Of a stretch of DNA of 64,000 bases, positions 1 to 9,373 are shown piece by piece. Each line of letters begins with the position of its first letter. The stretch's first letter is position 1. This DNA comes from Friedmanniella luteola. Its GTDB lineage: Bacteria; Actinomycetota; Actinomycetes; Propionibacteriales; Propionibacteriaceae. The stretch lies in the NCBI RefSeq assembly GCF_900105065.1, contig NZ_LT629749.1, positions 2,232,001 to 2,296,000 of the forward strand, read 5' to 3'. The notes under the pieces are model-generated. The model worked only from the letters and a program-made list of their open reading frames with translations. It made no database searches and was not told where the DNA came from. Made by a program: the position numbers and the translations under genes.

Positions 1-42
1 GGGGCGTCGGGGCGGGGGTGACCTCTGCGGGCGGGGCAGGGG

Positions 43-1668
43 TCAGGGGCGTCGACACGGAGGAAGTTTACCCAGCGCCGCCGGGTCGGAGTGGATCACG
101 CGACCGGCCCCCAGCGTGGCGACGCAGCGCGGCAGCGGGTCCCCGGCGTGCAGCCGCGGCAGCCCGGACGCCGGGTCCAGCAGCTCGGCGGGCACGTCCC
201 AGACGGCCACGTCGGCCGGCCGGCCCAGGGCCAGCACCCCGGCGGCGTCGTCCCGGGCCGCGCGGTGCGCCCCGCGGGTCGCGGCGTCGAAGGCGACGGC
301 CAGCGGCAGCCGCTGGTCGGGGCGGACGTGCTGGACGGCGGCGCGGACCGTCGCCCAGCCGGCCAGCGGGGTGACCGGCGCGTCGGTGCCGAGGGCCAGC
401 GCGACACCCGCCCGGTGGAGGTCCCCGAACGGGTTCATGGTGGCGGCGCGGCGACCGAGCCGCTGCTCGTAGAGCTCCCCCGGCCCGCCCCAGGCCGCGT
501 CGAAGGCGGGCTGGACGCTGGCGACCACCCCGAGCTCGGCCAGGGTGGCCAGGTCCTCCGCCGCCACCATCTCGAGGTGCTCGAGCCGGTGCCGGGCCGC
601 GCGGACGGCGTCGGCGCCGAGGAGGTCCGCGGCACGGCGCAGTCCCGCGACGGCGGAGGCGACGGCCTGGTCGCCGATGCAGTGGAAGCCGGCCTGCAGA
701 CCGGCCCGGGTGCAGGCGACGAGGTGGGCGGTGATCTGGTCGTCGTCGAGGTAGCGGACGCCCTGGGTGTCGGCGTCGGCGTAGGGGGCGTGCAGGGCGG
801 CGGTGTGCGAGCCGATGGCCCCGTCGACGCACAGGTCGCCGGCCAGCCCGACGGCGCCGACGGCCCGGGCGGCGGCCAGCGACTCCGCGTCGGCCAGCGC
901 GCCCCAGTAGGTGACGGCGCGCACGCCGACGGCGGCCGCCTCCTCGGCCACCCGCACGAGGTCGGCCAGCGGGCCGAGGTGCGGCCCACCCAGCTCGTGC
1001 ACCGAGGCGACGCCCTGCGCGGCGGCCCCGGTGAGAGCCGTGCGGACGGCGGCCCGCCGCTCGGCGTCGGTGAACAGCCGGTCCATCGCCCCCCGGCAGG
1101 CGTGGTGGGCGTCCTGGGTCAGCCAGCCCTCCGGCGTGGCACCGGGCAGCCCGTCGAGGACCGGGAGCCGCTCCAGCAGACCGCTGGACACCAGGGCCGA
1201 GTGGACGTCGACGCGGGCCAGGTAGACGGCGACGCCGGGGGCGGCGCGGTCCAGCTCCGCCCGCGTGGGCGGCACCGGCTCCGGCCAGGCCCGCTCGTCC
1301 CAGCCCTGCCCGACGACCACCCGGATCCCCGGCCGGGCCCGGACGTGGGCCGCGACCCGCTCCAGCACGTCGGTCCGGCTGACGGCGTCGTGCAGGTCGA
1401 GGCCGTCGGCGACCTGGCCCACCTGGACGCAGTGCACGTGGGCGTCGACGAAGGCGGGGGTCACCAGCCGGCCCCCGAGGTCGACCTCGAGCGCGCCGGA
1501 GCCGGCAGCGCGGGCCGCGTCGTCGCCGCCGACGTGGACGACCCGCCCGCCCTGCAGCACCAGCGCGGTGGCACCCGGGACGGCGGGGCTGACGACGCGA
1601 CCGCCGGTGAGGACCAGCGGCGCGTCGTGCTCGGGTGCGGGCCGGACGGGGCCCGGGTGGGTGCTCAG
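43..1668 (-). CDS. Amidohydrolase, YtcJ-like metal-dependent hydrolase
   Basis: The protein has the layout of the amidohydrolase-3/YtcJ family. It starts with a small beta-sandwich strand (LTGGRVV), followed by the metal-binding motif VDAHVHC about 70 residues in. A later FHCIGDQAV and HRLEHLEM supply His ligands, and LGTDAPVTP supplies the catalytic Asp. The substrate cannot be told; relatives hydrolyse amide or ester bonds. The start is unresolved. The reading frame is open back through the Lrp gene but holds no ATG or GTG upstream of the conserved LVLTGGRVV stretch. The first conventional start, GTG at 1560, would remove that strand. The limit given is a CTG at the stop of the upstream regulator, so translational coupling to it is possible. 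About 541 residues from there. Confidence 0.85.
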   Translation of the reverse strand: MSTHPGPVRPAPEHDAPLVLTGGRVVSPAVPGATALVLQGGRVVHVGGDDAARAAGSGALEVDLGGRLVTPAFVDAHVHCVQVGQVADGLDLHDAVSRTDVLERVAAHVRARPGIRVVVGQGWDERAWPEPVPPTRAELDRAAPGVAVYLARVDVHSALVSSGLLERLPVLDGLPGATPEGWLTQDAHHACRGAMDRLFTDAERRAAVRTALTGAAAQGVASVHELGGPHLGPLADLVRVAEEAAAVGVRAVTYWGALADAESLAAARAVGAVGLAGDLCVDGAIGSHTAALHAPYADADTQGVRYLDDDQITAHLVACTRAGLQAGFHCIGDQAVASAVAGLRRAADLLGADAVRAARHRLEHLEMVAAEDLATLAELGVVASVQPAFDAAWGGPGELYEQRLGRRAATMNPFGDLHRAGVALALGTDAPVTPLAGWATVRAAVQHVRPDQRLPLAVAFDAATRGAHRAARDDAAGVLALGRPADVAVWDVPAELLDPASGLPRLHAGDPLPRCVATLGAGRVIHSDPAALGKLPPCRRP

Positions 1669-2102
1669 ATCTGCGGTCGGTCCTCGTACGGCACCGACAG
1701 CACGGTGGTGGTGTGGGTGGAGACCTTGCCGTCGGCCCGGATGCGGGCCAGCAGCGACTCCAGGTGGCTCATCGTCGGCACCTGCACCTTGAGCAGGTAG
1801 CTCGGCTCGCCGGCCACCGAGTAGCAGGAGAGGATCTCCTCGATGTGCTGCAGCCGCTCGGGCGCGTCGTCGGGCTGGCTGGGGTCGAACGGCTTGATCG
1901 CGACGAACGCGGTGACCATCAGGCCCAGCTCGGCGGCGTCCAGCACCGCGCGGTAGCTCTTGATCACCCCGCGCTGCTCCAGCCGGCGGACCCGCTGCTG
2001 CGCGGCGGAGGTGGAGAGGCCGGTCTCCTTGCCGATGTCGGTGTAGGACATCCGCCCCTCGCGCGCCAGCAGCGCGAGGATGCGTCGGTCCAGCTTCTCC
2101 AT
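1665..2102 (-). CDS. Lrp/AsnC-family transcriptional regulator
   Basis: A 145-residue protein of normal Lrp/AsnC length. The N-terminal winged HTH covers residues 3-60 (LDRRILALLAREGRMSY, then TGLSTSAAQQRVRRLEQRG). The C-terminal alpha-beta RAM/ligand domain covers about 65-140, with the GEPSYLLKV strand typical of the family. Such proteins form octamer-like assemblies that sense amino acids. The gene is divergent from the exonuclease gene at 2129, and the 26-nt gap must hold both promoters. It immediately precedes the amidohydrolase, which it may regulate; that is inference from adjacency. Confidence 0.93.
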   Translation of the reverse strand: MEKLDRRILALLAREGRMSYTDIGKETGLSTSAAQQRVRRLEQRGVIKSYRAVLDAAELGLMVTAFVAIKPFDPSQPDDAPERLQHIEEILSCYSVAGEPSYLLKVQVPTMSHLESLLARIRADGKVSTHTTTVLSVPYEDRPQI

Positions 2103-2128
2103 GGCCGTATCGTGCCAGGATTGCCTGC

Positions 2129-3085
2129 GTGACCGCGCAGCGACTGCTACTTCTGGACACGGCCTCGCTGTACTTCCGGGCCTTCTACGGGGTGCCCGAC
2201 TCGTTGCGGACGCCGGACGGCCGGCCGGTCAACGCCGTCCGCGGGCTGCTCGACTTCATCGCCCACCTGGTGACCACCTACCAGCCCACCCACCTGGCCT
2301 GCTGCTGGGACAACGACTGGCGCCCGGAGTGGCGGGTCGAGCTGATCCCCTCCTACAAGGCGCACCGGGTCGCGGGCGGCGGGGACACCGTCGTCGCCGA
2401 GATGGCGACGACCATCCCCGGCGAGGCCGCACCCGACGCCCTGGCTGCCCAGGTGCCGATGATCCTCGACGTGCTAGCCGCCCTCGGCCTCGCCGTCGTC
2501 GGCCAGGACCACTACGAGGCCGACGACGTCATCGGCACCCTGGCGAGCACCGCGCCGATGGCCACCGACGTGGTGACCGGGGACCGGGACCTGTTCCAGC
2601 TGGTCGACGACGCCAAGCCCGTCCGCATCCTCTACATCGCCCGCGGCGTCGGGAAGCACGAGGTCGTCGACGAGGCCTGGATCCGGGCGAAGTACGGCAT
2701 CGCCGCCTCGGCCTACGTGGACTACGCCACCCTGCGCGGCGACGCCTCCGACGGGCTGCCGGGCGTCTCCGGGATCGGGGAGAAGACGGCCGCGTCGCTG
2801 CTGACCAGCTACGGCGACCTGCACGGCATCCTCGAGGCCTCCAGCCGCAAGGACAGCCCGGTCTCGGGCGGTGTCCGCTCCAAGCTGGGCGCGGCGATCG
2901 ACTACCTCGCCGTCGCGCCCACGGTGGTGTCCGTCGCCCGCGACCTCGACCTCGGCGTCGGCTGGGACGACCTCGCCCTGCCGGCCGCGCCGGCGCACCC
3001 GCGGACCTTCGCCCGGCTGACCGAGGACCTGGGCCTCAGCGGCAGCGCGGCGCGGGTGCTGGCCGCCCTGTTCCGTGAGGCCTGA
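2129..3085 (+). CDS. Stand-alone 5'-3' exonuclease (PolA N-terminal-like FEN domain)
   Basis: 318 residues matching the 5' nuclease domain of DNA polymerase I without the polymerase. The metal-binding acidic residues are visible in order: LLLDTASLYFRAF near the N terminus, YEADDVIGT, VTGDRDLFQL, and DYATLRGDASDGLPGVSGIG. The last motif enters the helix-hairpin-helix that grips DNA. Proteins of this type process flaps or RNA primers. The start is GTG. Its last codons overlap the downstream PabB-PabC fusion by 11 nt, so the two are probably co-transcribed. The link between a flap nuclease and folate synthesis looks like operon convenience rather than a shared function. Confidence 0.93.
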   Translation: MTAQRLLLLDTASLYFRAFYGVPDSLRTPDGRPVNAVRGLLDFIAHLVTTYQPTHLACCWDNDWRPEWRVELIPSYKAHRVAGGGDTVVAEMATTIPGEAAPDALAAQVPMILDVLAALGLAVVGQDHYEADDVIGTLASTAPMATDVVTGDRDLFQLVDDAKPVRILYIARGVGKHEVVDEAWIRAKYGIAASAYVDYATLRGDASDGLPGVSGIGEKTAASLLTSYGDLHGILEASSRKDSPVSGGVRSKLGAAIDYLAVAPTVVSVARDLDLGVGWDDLALPAAPAHPRTFARLTEDLGLSGSAARVLAALFREA

Positions 3086-5150
3086 GCCGCTCGACCCGGG
3101 CACCTGGACGGCGCGCCCCGCCGCCGTCGCGCTCGCCGGCGGCTGCCCGCCGTCCCGGCTGGTGGCCCGGCTGCGGGCGGCGGACCGGCCCGCGGTGCTG
3201 AGCGGCGACTGGTTCGGCGGCGGCGTGCTCGTGCTGCGGCGCCCGCTGCTCGTCCGGGAGCCGGCGGACGCCGCCGACGGGTTCGACGACCTGGTGCGGC
3301 TGCCCGCGGTCACCGCGCCACCGCTTGGCGGGCCCGACGTCCTGGGCGGCGGCTGGGTGACGACGCTCGGCTTCAGCCCGGGCACCACCGTGCTCGCGTT
3401 CCACGGGTCGCTGCTGCGCTGGCGGGTGAAGGCCGGCTGGACCTTCGAGACCCTGGGCCTGCCCGGGCACGAGGAGGCGGACGCCGCCGAGCTGGAGGCC
3501 TGGCGGGCGGACTTGGCTGCGGCCGAGGACGACGGGGACGACGGCGGGCGCGGGGCCGCCGCGCCGGACCTGGGTGTCGTCGGGACCCGGGAGCCGCCGG
3601 AGGTCGCCCGGGACCGTCACCTCGCCGCGGTCGAGGACGCCGTCGGCCGGATCCGGCGCGGGGACTTCTACCAGGTGAACCTGGGCACCCGGGGGCACGG
3701 CCGGTACGCCGGCGAGCCGGCGCGGCTCTTCGCCCGGGTCGTCGAGCGCCTCCAGCCGGACCGGGCGGCCCTGGTCACCGGGCCCGGCGGGCGGGCGCTG
3801 GCCTGCTTCAGCCCGGAGGTGTTCTGGACGCTGCACGACGGGCGGGTGACCAGCTCCCCCATCAAGGGGACGGCCCCCCGCCGGGCGGGCGAGACGGACT
3901 CCCCCGCACTGCGCGGCTCGGCCAAGGACGCCGCCGAGAACGTCATGATCGTCGACCTCGTCCGGCACGACCTCGCCCAGGTCAGCGAGCCCGGCAGCGT
4001 GGCGGTCCCCGAGCTGCTCGCCCTGCGCCCGCACCCCGGCGTCTGGCACCTCGTCTCCACCGTCACGTCCCGGCTGGCGCCCGGCGTCGACGTCGCCGAC
4101 CTGCTGCGGGCGACCTTCCCGCCTGGCTCGGTGACCGGTGCCCCCAAGACGGCCGCCCTCGCCGCCCTGCCCGCCCTGGAGCCGGTGCCCCGCGGCGCCC
4201 ACACCGGGGCCGTCGGCCTGGTCACCCCGGCCCGAGGCACCGAGCTGGCGGTCACCATCCGCTCCTTCGAGCTGGCCGACGGAGGGCTGGAGCTGGGGGT
4301 GGGTGGCGGCATCACCACCGACTCGGTGCCGGTCCTCGAGTGGTACGAGTGCTGGCACAAGGCGGCTCCGCTGGTCGAGGCGGCCGGTGGGCGGCTGGAC
4401 CCGGCCCTGCCGCGGTCCCCGGTGCCGCCGACCCCCGGGCAGCGGGCGTCCGGGGTGTTCGAGTCGGTCCTGGCGGTGCGCGGGCGGCCACTCCGGCTGG
4501 CCGCGCACCTGGCCCGGCTCGACCTCTCCACCCGGGAGCTCTACGGCCAGGGGCTGCCGGCCGACCTGCCCGACCGGGTGCAGCTGGCTCTGGCTGAGGT
4601 CGAGGTCGAGGCGCGAGCCGCCGTGCGGGTGGCGGTGCGGCCCGCCGTCGACGGATCCTCTGACCGTCGACCGGAGGTCGAGATCACCGTGCGGCCGTTG
4701 GGCGCCCGGCTGGAGCGGTGCACCTTGCGCCGGGCGGAGCGGCCCGCGGTGTCCTGGCGGCACAAGTGGGTCGACCGGGCCGCCCTGTCCGCCGCGGAGG
4801 TGGCGGTCGCCCCGGCCCTGCCCTACTTCGTCGGTGAGCCGGCCACCGGGGTGACCGAGTCCTCGCGCGGCAACCTGTTCGCCCGCGGGCCGGACGGGGT
4901 CTGGCGGACGCCGCCGCTGGACGAGCACCTGCTCCCCGGGGTGACCCGCCGGGAGGTGCTCGACCTGCTGGCCGACCTCGGCGAGCAGGTCCGGGTCGCG
5001 CGCCTCGTCCCGGCCGACCTGCAGGCGGCCGACGCCGTGGTCTGGACCAGCAGCCTGAGCGGGGTGGTCGCCGTCACCGCCGTCGACGGCCGGCCGTTGC
5101 CCGCGCCGCCGGCCCTGGTCGCGACGCTCAACCGGCGGCTCGGGGTGTGA
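3075..5150 (+). CDS. pabB: Aminodeoxychorismate synthase component I fused to aminodeoxychorismate lyase
   Basis: A two-domain protein of 691 residues. Residues about 1-440 are a PabB/anthranilate synthase I-type chorismate-binding domain, with RRGDFYQVNL, SPIKGTAPR, ENVMIVDLVRHDL and FPPGSVTGAPK. Residues about 450-690 are a fold-type IV PLP domain (PabC-like), starting GVFESVLAVRGRPL, with a candidate Schiff-base lysine in SWRHKWVDR and the GVTESSRGNLF motif. Together they would turn chorismate into 4-amino-4-deoxychorismate and then p-aminobenzoate for folate; a PabA glutaminase must be encoded elsewhere. The GTG start lies inside the end of the exonuclease gene. Upstream of the dehydroquinase gene, this makes a small chorismate group. 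Confidence 0.92.
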   Translation: MRPEPLDPGTWTARPAAVALAGGCPPSRLVARLRAADRPAVLSGDWFGGGVLVLRRPLLVREPADAADGFDDLVRLPAVTAPPLGGPDVLGGGWVTTLGFSPGTTVLAFHGSLLRWRVKAGWTFETLGLPGHEEADAAELEAWRADLAAAEDDGDDGGRGAAAPDLGVVGTREPPEVARDRHLAAVEDAVGRIRRGDFYQVNLGTRGHGRYAGEPARLFARVVERLQPDRAALVTGPGGRALACFSPEVFWTLHDGRVTSSPIKGTAPRRAGETDSPALRGSAKDAAENVMIVDLVRHDLAQVSEPGSVAVPELLALRPHPGVWHLVSTVTSRLAPGVDVADLLRATFPPGSVTGAPKTAALAALPALEPVPRGAHTGAVGLVTPARGTELAVTIRSFELADGGLELGVGGGITTDSVPVLEWYECWHKAAPLVEAAGGRLDPALPRSPVPPTPGQRASGVFESVLAVRGRPLRLAAHLARLDLSTRELYGQGLPADLPDRVQLALAEVEVEARAAVRVAVRPAVDGSSDRRPEVEITVRPLGARLERCTLRRAERPAVSWRHKWVDRAALSAAEVAVAPALPYFVGEPATGVTESSRGNLFARGPDGVWRTPPLDEHLLPGVTRREVLDLLADLGEQVRVARLVPADLQAADAVVWTSSLSGVVAVTAVDGRPLPAPPALVATLNRRLGV

Positions 5151-5188
5151 CGCCGGGCCGACCCGCGCCGACGTGGCACGATGCGGGC

Positions 5189-5665
5189 ATGACAGCGGCG
5201 GGCATCAGAGCGGCGCTGGTCCTCAACGGGCCGAACCTCAACCTGCTGGGCACGCGCGAACCCGGCGTCTACGGCCACGCGACGCTCGCCGACGTCGAGG
5301 CGGACTGCCAGGCCGCCGGCCTCGAGCTGGGCCTGGCGGTCGAGTGCCGGCAGACGAACCTCGAGGGCGAGCTGGTGGAGTGGGTGCAGGAGGTCGGCCG
5401 CCGCCAGGCCGAGGGCGAGCTGCTCGGCGCGGTGCTCAACGCCGGCGCGTACACCCACACCAGCATCGCCCTGCGGGACGCCGTCGCCGGCTCCGGCGCG
5501 CGGGTGGTCGAGCTGCACATCTCCAACGTGCACCGCCGGGAGGAGTTCCGGCAGCACTCCTACCTCTCCCCCGTCGCCGCCGGCGTGATCGTCGGTCTCG
5601 GCGTCGCCGGCTACCCGCTCGCGCTGCGGGCGCTCACCCTGCTCGCGGCGCAGGACCTGCGCTGA
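5189..5665 (+). CDS. aroQ: Type II 3-dehydroquinate dehydratase
   Basis: A 158-residue protein of normal type II dehydroquinase length. Diagnostic motifs are NGPNLNLLGTREPGVYG near the N terminus (holding the catalytic Tyr and Arg), QTNLEGELVEWVQ, LNAGAYTHTSIALRDA and VELHISNVHRREEFR (catalytic His). It dehydrates 3-dehydroquinate to 3-dehydroshikimate in the shikimate pathway and works as a dodecamer. The ATG at 5189 is preferred over an in-frame upstream GTG because the conserved core begins right after it. It follows the PabB-PabC fusion by 38 nt, so the operon supplies and uses chorismate precursors. Confidence 0.96.
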   Translation: MTAAGIRAALVLNGPNLNLLGTREPGVYGHATLADVEADCQAAGLELGLAVECRQTNLEGELVEWVQEVGRRQAEGELLGAVLNAGAYTHTSIALRDAVAGSGARVVELHISNVHRREEFRQHSYLSPVAAGVIVGLGVAGYPLALRALTLLAAQDLR

Positions 5666-5711
5666 GAGCGCGGCCTGAGCCGACCACCGCCGCCTGAGCC
5701 GCCCACCGCCG

Positions 5712-5746
5712 CCTGAGCCCGTCGAAGGCTCGTCGACGAGCTCAGG
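5712..5746. repeat. Hairpin of the CCTGAGC/TCGACG intergenic type
   Basis: Arms CCTGAGC (5712-5718) and GCTCAGG (5740-5746) pair perfectly. After one mismatch, CGTCGA (5720-5725) pairs with TCGACG (5733-5738), leaving a 7-nt loop. Partial copies of the left arm (GCCGCCTGAGCC) precede it at about 5675-5717. It lies between the convergent ends of aroQ and the phosphotransferase gene, so it may act as a two-way terminator. It also resembles a scattered REP-like element. Confidence 0.7.
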
Positions 5747-5788
5747 GCGCGGAGGGACGGCGTCGCAGGACGCAGGAGGGACGGCGTC

Positions 5789-8700
5789 TCAGGAGGTGGT
5801 GAGCCGGTGCGCCGCGGCCTCGGCGCTCGCGTAGCGGCCGTCGACGACATCCCGTGCCGCGGTCAGGAACCCCTCGGCGTCCTGACCGGGCGCGAACTCG
5901 CCCAGGTAGTAGACCCGGGTCTCACGACGGACCGCGGCCTTCGGGTCGCTGACCAGGAGCTCGTCCAGGACCGTCTCGAGGTTGGACAGGTCCTCGCGCA
6001 GCACGTAGGCGGCCCGCGCCGCGGGCGCCTCGACCAGCAGCTGCTCGGGCGTCCGGCCCACGGACACCATGGCGAACGGCTTCTCCGAGCGCAGGTAGTC
6101 CGAGACGACGGCGGACACGTCCGCGACCATCGCGTCGGAGAGGTTGAAGCAGTCCTCGACGCTCAGCCCGGACTCCGCCGCCGGCCCCCACAGGTGCTGG
6201 CGCCCCGTCCGCTCCCGGTCGGCGTCCAGCAGGGCGCCGATGGAGGCGATCACCGCCCGGCACTCCGGGTAGCGGTAGTTGAAGGGGTGCGCGCGGAAGA
6301 CCACCCGGCAGCCCCGGGCCAGCAGCGCGGCGACGACCTGCTCGCCCACCGGCAGCGAGAACACCCGGCTGTCGGCGTACGGGCCCTGCCAGGTCGGCGC
6401 GTACAGCACGGTCGGCGGCTGCTGCTCCGCCACCGGTCCGCGGGCCGCCTCGATCTGCTCGACCTGCGGACGCCCCACCACCAGGAACTTCTCCTCCGGG
6501 ATGTGCACCCCGTGCCGCGCGTAGCGGTCGATGCCCGCCTGGCCGGCGGCGAAGATCAGGTCGTAGATGGCGTGCACCGGGTTGTAGCAGGCCGGCTTCT
6601 CGGAGTCGCCGTGGTTGAGCCAGACGTGGGTCAGCTCGCGCCGCTCGATGAAGTGGGTGTTCCGGACCGCGTTGTTGACGTAGAACGCCGACGTCATCGA
6701 CGGCACGATGACGTCCTCCAGGCTCCGCAGCGTGGGCCGGTGGACCACCGGGACCACCACGCCCTGCTCCTCGCAGAGCTGGGCGACCTGGCGGAGCATC
6801 GGCAGCGTGCGGGTGATGACGACGAAGCGCCGGCCGGTCCGCACGAAGTACGGCAGCCACATCCCCAGCTGGTAGGCGGCGCCGACCGTCGAGGCGAAGT
6901 AGACGGCGAACTCCGGCGCCCAGGCCTCCAGGGCCCCGCGCAGCCGCTCCTCGCCGCGGCTGACCTCCACCGCGCGACGGAGCGCCTGCACCAGCACGAG
7001 GGCGACGGCCCCCAGCAGCACGGCCGTGACCACCAGCAGGACCACCTCGAGCGACGGGCGCGCACCCGGCCACGCCCGCGCCACCGGTCCGAGCAGCACC
7101 AGGGCCACCAGCACGGTGCCGACCCAGGCCCGCGCCGGCCACTCCCGGGGCAGCAGCTCGCGGACCGGTCGGACCGCCGCGGGCAGGTGCACCGCCTGGA
7201 GCCCGAAGCCGCCCCAGCACGCCTCGACGGTCCGCTCGGCCACCAGCCCGACAGCCAGCACGAGCAGCGCCGCGACCACCGGCCAGCCGACGCCGTCCGC
7301 GCCCGCCACGACGACCAGCGTCGCCAGCAGCAGGGCGCGGACCACGGGAGCACGGTCGGAGAGGCGGAGCCGGGCGTCCGTCCGGCCGCGTCGGGCGGAC
7401 ACCACCTGCAGCACGACGGCCAGCAGGGCCAGCCCCGCCGGCAGCCACGCCGGGCCGTCCAGCACCGCGGTCAGCAGCGCGACGAGCGCCACGCCGACGG
7501 CCACCAGGCCCAGCCCGACGCCGAGCAGCAGCCCGCTGTAGCGGCGCAGGCCGGCCGCCGCCCGGGACTGCTCGACCTCGTCCTCGGCTCCGGGGCGGGC
7601 GTCCTCGGCGCCCGGCGCCTCCTCGGCCTCGACGTCGCCGCGGTCCTCGGTCTCCTGGTCCGCACGGGACTGCCGCGCGACGTGGCGGACGGCGTCGACG
7701 AAGGCGTCGGCGTAGTGCTCGGCCGGGAAGTCGCCCAGGTAGTCCGCGCGGAGCGCCAGCCGCTGCTCGCGGAGCGGGTCGGGGCCCAGCATCGCGGTGA
7801 GCTGGCCGTCGAGGTCGGCGAGGTCGCCCCGCACCACGTAGGAGGCGGCGGCGACCGGGAACTCGGCCAGGAACTCCGGCGGCTCGGCGGGCACGGCCAC
7901 CATGGCGAAGGGCTTGCCCGAGAAGAGGTAGTCCACGACCACGCTGGACACGTCCGACACCATCGCGTCGGAGACGTTGATGCAGTCGAGGATGCCCCGC
8001 TCGGACTCCGCCGCCGCCCCCCACAGGTGGGCCCGGCCGGTGCGCCGGGCGTCCGCGGCGAGCAGGTCGTGGATGCGCCCGATCACCGCGGCGTCGTCGG
8101 CGAAGTCGTAGCTGAACGGGTGCGGTCGGAAGACGACGGTCGCCCCGCGGTCCAGCAACGCCTGCACGATGCGCTCCCCGCCGGGCAGCGAGTAGAGCAT
8201 CGTCTCCTCGACGTGCCCCCGCCAGGTGGGGGCGTAGAGCACCACCGGCTCGGTGACGGCGCTGATCGGCCGGTCGACCTGGTGGACGTCCTCCACCTGG
8301 GGCCGGCCGACGACGCGGAACTTCTCGGCCGGGATCCGGACGCCGTGCGCGGCGTACCGGCGGGCTGCGGCCGGTCCCGCGGCGAAGACCGCGTCGTACA
8401 TGGCGTGCGTCGGGTTGTAGGACGGTGGCTTGTCCGAGTCGCCGTGGCCCAGGTAGATGTGCGTCAGGTGCTGGAAGCGCACCATGGCGCCGTTGCCGGA
8501 GGACGCGTTGACGTAGAACGCCGCCTTCAGCGACGGCCCGACCAGCGCCTCGAGGTCGGCGGTGCTGCGGGCCTCCACCACCGGCACGTCGGTCTGCTCG
8601 GCCAGCGCCGCCGCCGGCACGGCGTTCCGGGTGACGACGAGGAAGCGGAGCCCGGCGCGCTGCAGGTAGGGCAGCCACATGAGGACCTGGTAGGAGGCGT

Positions 8701-9373
8701 CGTCCGGGCGGGAGGTGTAGACGACGAACTCCGGTGCGTAGTCGGCGACGGCCTGCGGGACCAGGGTGCGCCGCTGCCGGGCGGCCAGCACCTTCGCGCG
8801 GCCGGTGACCGCGAGCACCACGAAGGGCACCGCCGCCGCCACCGTGCAGCCGAGCCACCACCAGGGGCTGAGCCCCAGCAGCGCGACGACGACGCCCGCC
8901 GCGACGGCGACCGACGCGGTGACCACGGCCAGCGGGCCGACCGGGGGTGAGGTCGGGGCGGCGGGGAGGCCGGGCAGCCGGACGGCGAGCGGGACCGTGA
9001 ACCGGGCGGCCCGCGCGAGCACCGGCTCCACCGTGAGGCAGCCGAGCAGGACCCCGGCACCCGCGACGGCGGCGACGACCTCCGCGGGACCGTCGGCTCG
9101 CAGGGCGAGCAGGGCGCCGAGCACGGCGGGCGGCACCGCGCGCACGGCCATCAGCTGCCCGAGCGGGCTCCAGCCCGCGGCCCGGCCGCGCGCCAGCAGC
9201 GCGATGCGCAGGGTGACGGCCAGCACGGCCCCCAGCACGGCCAGCGCGCCGGCGGCCTCGCCCGCGCGGTCCAGCAGCAGGCCGCCCACGCCGGAGACGG
9301 CGGCCAGCACGTCGAGCAGCAGCTCGCGCGCCCGTCGTCGGCCGGGGGAGATCTCGTCGGGGTCCACCGTCAC
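5789..9373 (-). CDS. Tandem-domain CDP-glycerol/ribitol phosphotransferase, paralogue B
   Basis: 1194 residues with two TagB/TagF-like (Glyphos_transf) domains. Several hydrophobic segments (about 1-200) precede domain A, which has YLGHGDSDKP near 308, VVLYAPTWRGH, VVFRPHPFSY near 417 and DAMVSDVSSVVVDYLFSGKP. An acidic linker (about 565-600) and more membrane segments lead to domain B, with WLNHGDSEKP near 919, a variant VVFRAHPFNY near 1029 and DAMVADVSAVVSDYL. In TagF the two His motifs (HGD and RPHP) are catalytic. The family moves glycerol- or ribitol-phosphate from a CDP donor onto a growing polymer at the membrane. The GTG start overlaps the stop of paralogue A by 4 nt. The specific donor is inferred from the CDP-ribitol synthase at 19056. 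Confidence 0.88.
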   Translation of the reverse strand: MTVDPDEISPGRRRARELLLDVLAAVSGVGGLLLDRAGEAAGALAVLGAVLAVTLRIALLARGRAAGWSPLGQLMAVRAVPPAVLGALLALRADGPAEVVAAVAGAGVLLGCLTVEPVLARAARFTVPLAVRLPGLPAAPTSPPVGPLAVVTASVAVAAGVVVALLGLSPWWWLGCTVAAAVPFVVLAVTGRAKVLAARQRRTLVPQAVADYAPEFVVYTSRPDDASYQVLMWLPYLQRAGLRFLVVTRNAVPAAALAEQTDVPVVEARSTADLEALVGPSLKAAFYVNASSGNGAMVRFQHLTHIYLGHGDSDKPPSYNPTHAMYDAVFAAGPAAARRYAAHGVRIPAEKFRVVGRPQVEDVHQVDRPISAVTEPVVLYAPTWRGHVEETMLYSLPGGERIVQALLDRGATVVFRPHPFSYDFADDAAVIGRIHDLLAADARRTGRAHLWGAAAESERGILDCINVSDAMVSDVSSVVVDYLFSGKPFAMVAVPAEPPEFLAEFPVAAASYVVRGDLADLDGQLTAMLGPDPLREQRLALRADYLGDFPAEHYADAFVDAVRHVARQSRADQETEDRGDVEAEEAPGAEDARPGAEDEVEQSRAAAGLRRYSGLLLGVGLGLVAVGVALVALLTAVLDGPAWLPAGLALLAVVLQVVSARRGRTDARLRLSDRAPVVRALLLATLVVVAGADGVGWPVVAALLVLAVGLVAERTVEACWGGFGLQAVHLPAAVRPVRELLPREWPARAWVGTVLVALVLLGPVARAWPGARPSLEVVLLVVTAVLLGAVALVLVQALRRAVEVSRGEERLRGALEAWAPEFAVYFASTVGAAYQLGMWLPYFVRTGRRFVVITRTLPMLRQVAQLCEEQGVVVPVVHRPTLRSLEDVIVPSMTSAFYVNNAVRNTHFIERRELTHVWLNHGDSEKPACYNPVHAIYDLIFAAGQAGIDRYARHGVHIPEEKFLVVGRPQVEQIEAARGPVAEQQPPTVLYAPTWQGPYADSRVFSLPVGEQVVAALLARGCRVVFRAHPFNYRYPECRAVIASIGALLDADRERTGRQHLWGPAAESGLSVEDCFNLSDAMVADVSAVVSDYLRSEKPFAMVSVGRTPEQLLVEAPAARAAYVLREDLSNLETVLDELLVSDPKAAVRRETRVYYLGEFAPGQDAEGFLTAARDVVDGRYASAEAAAHRLTTS

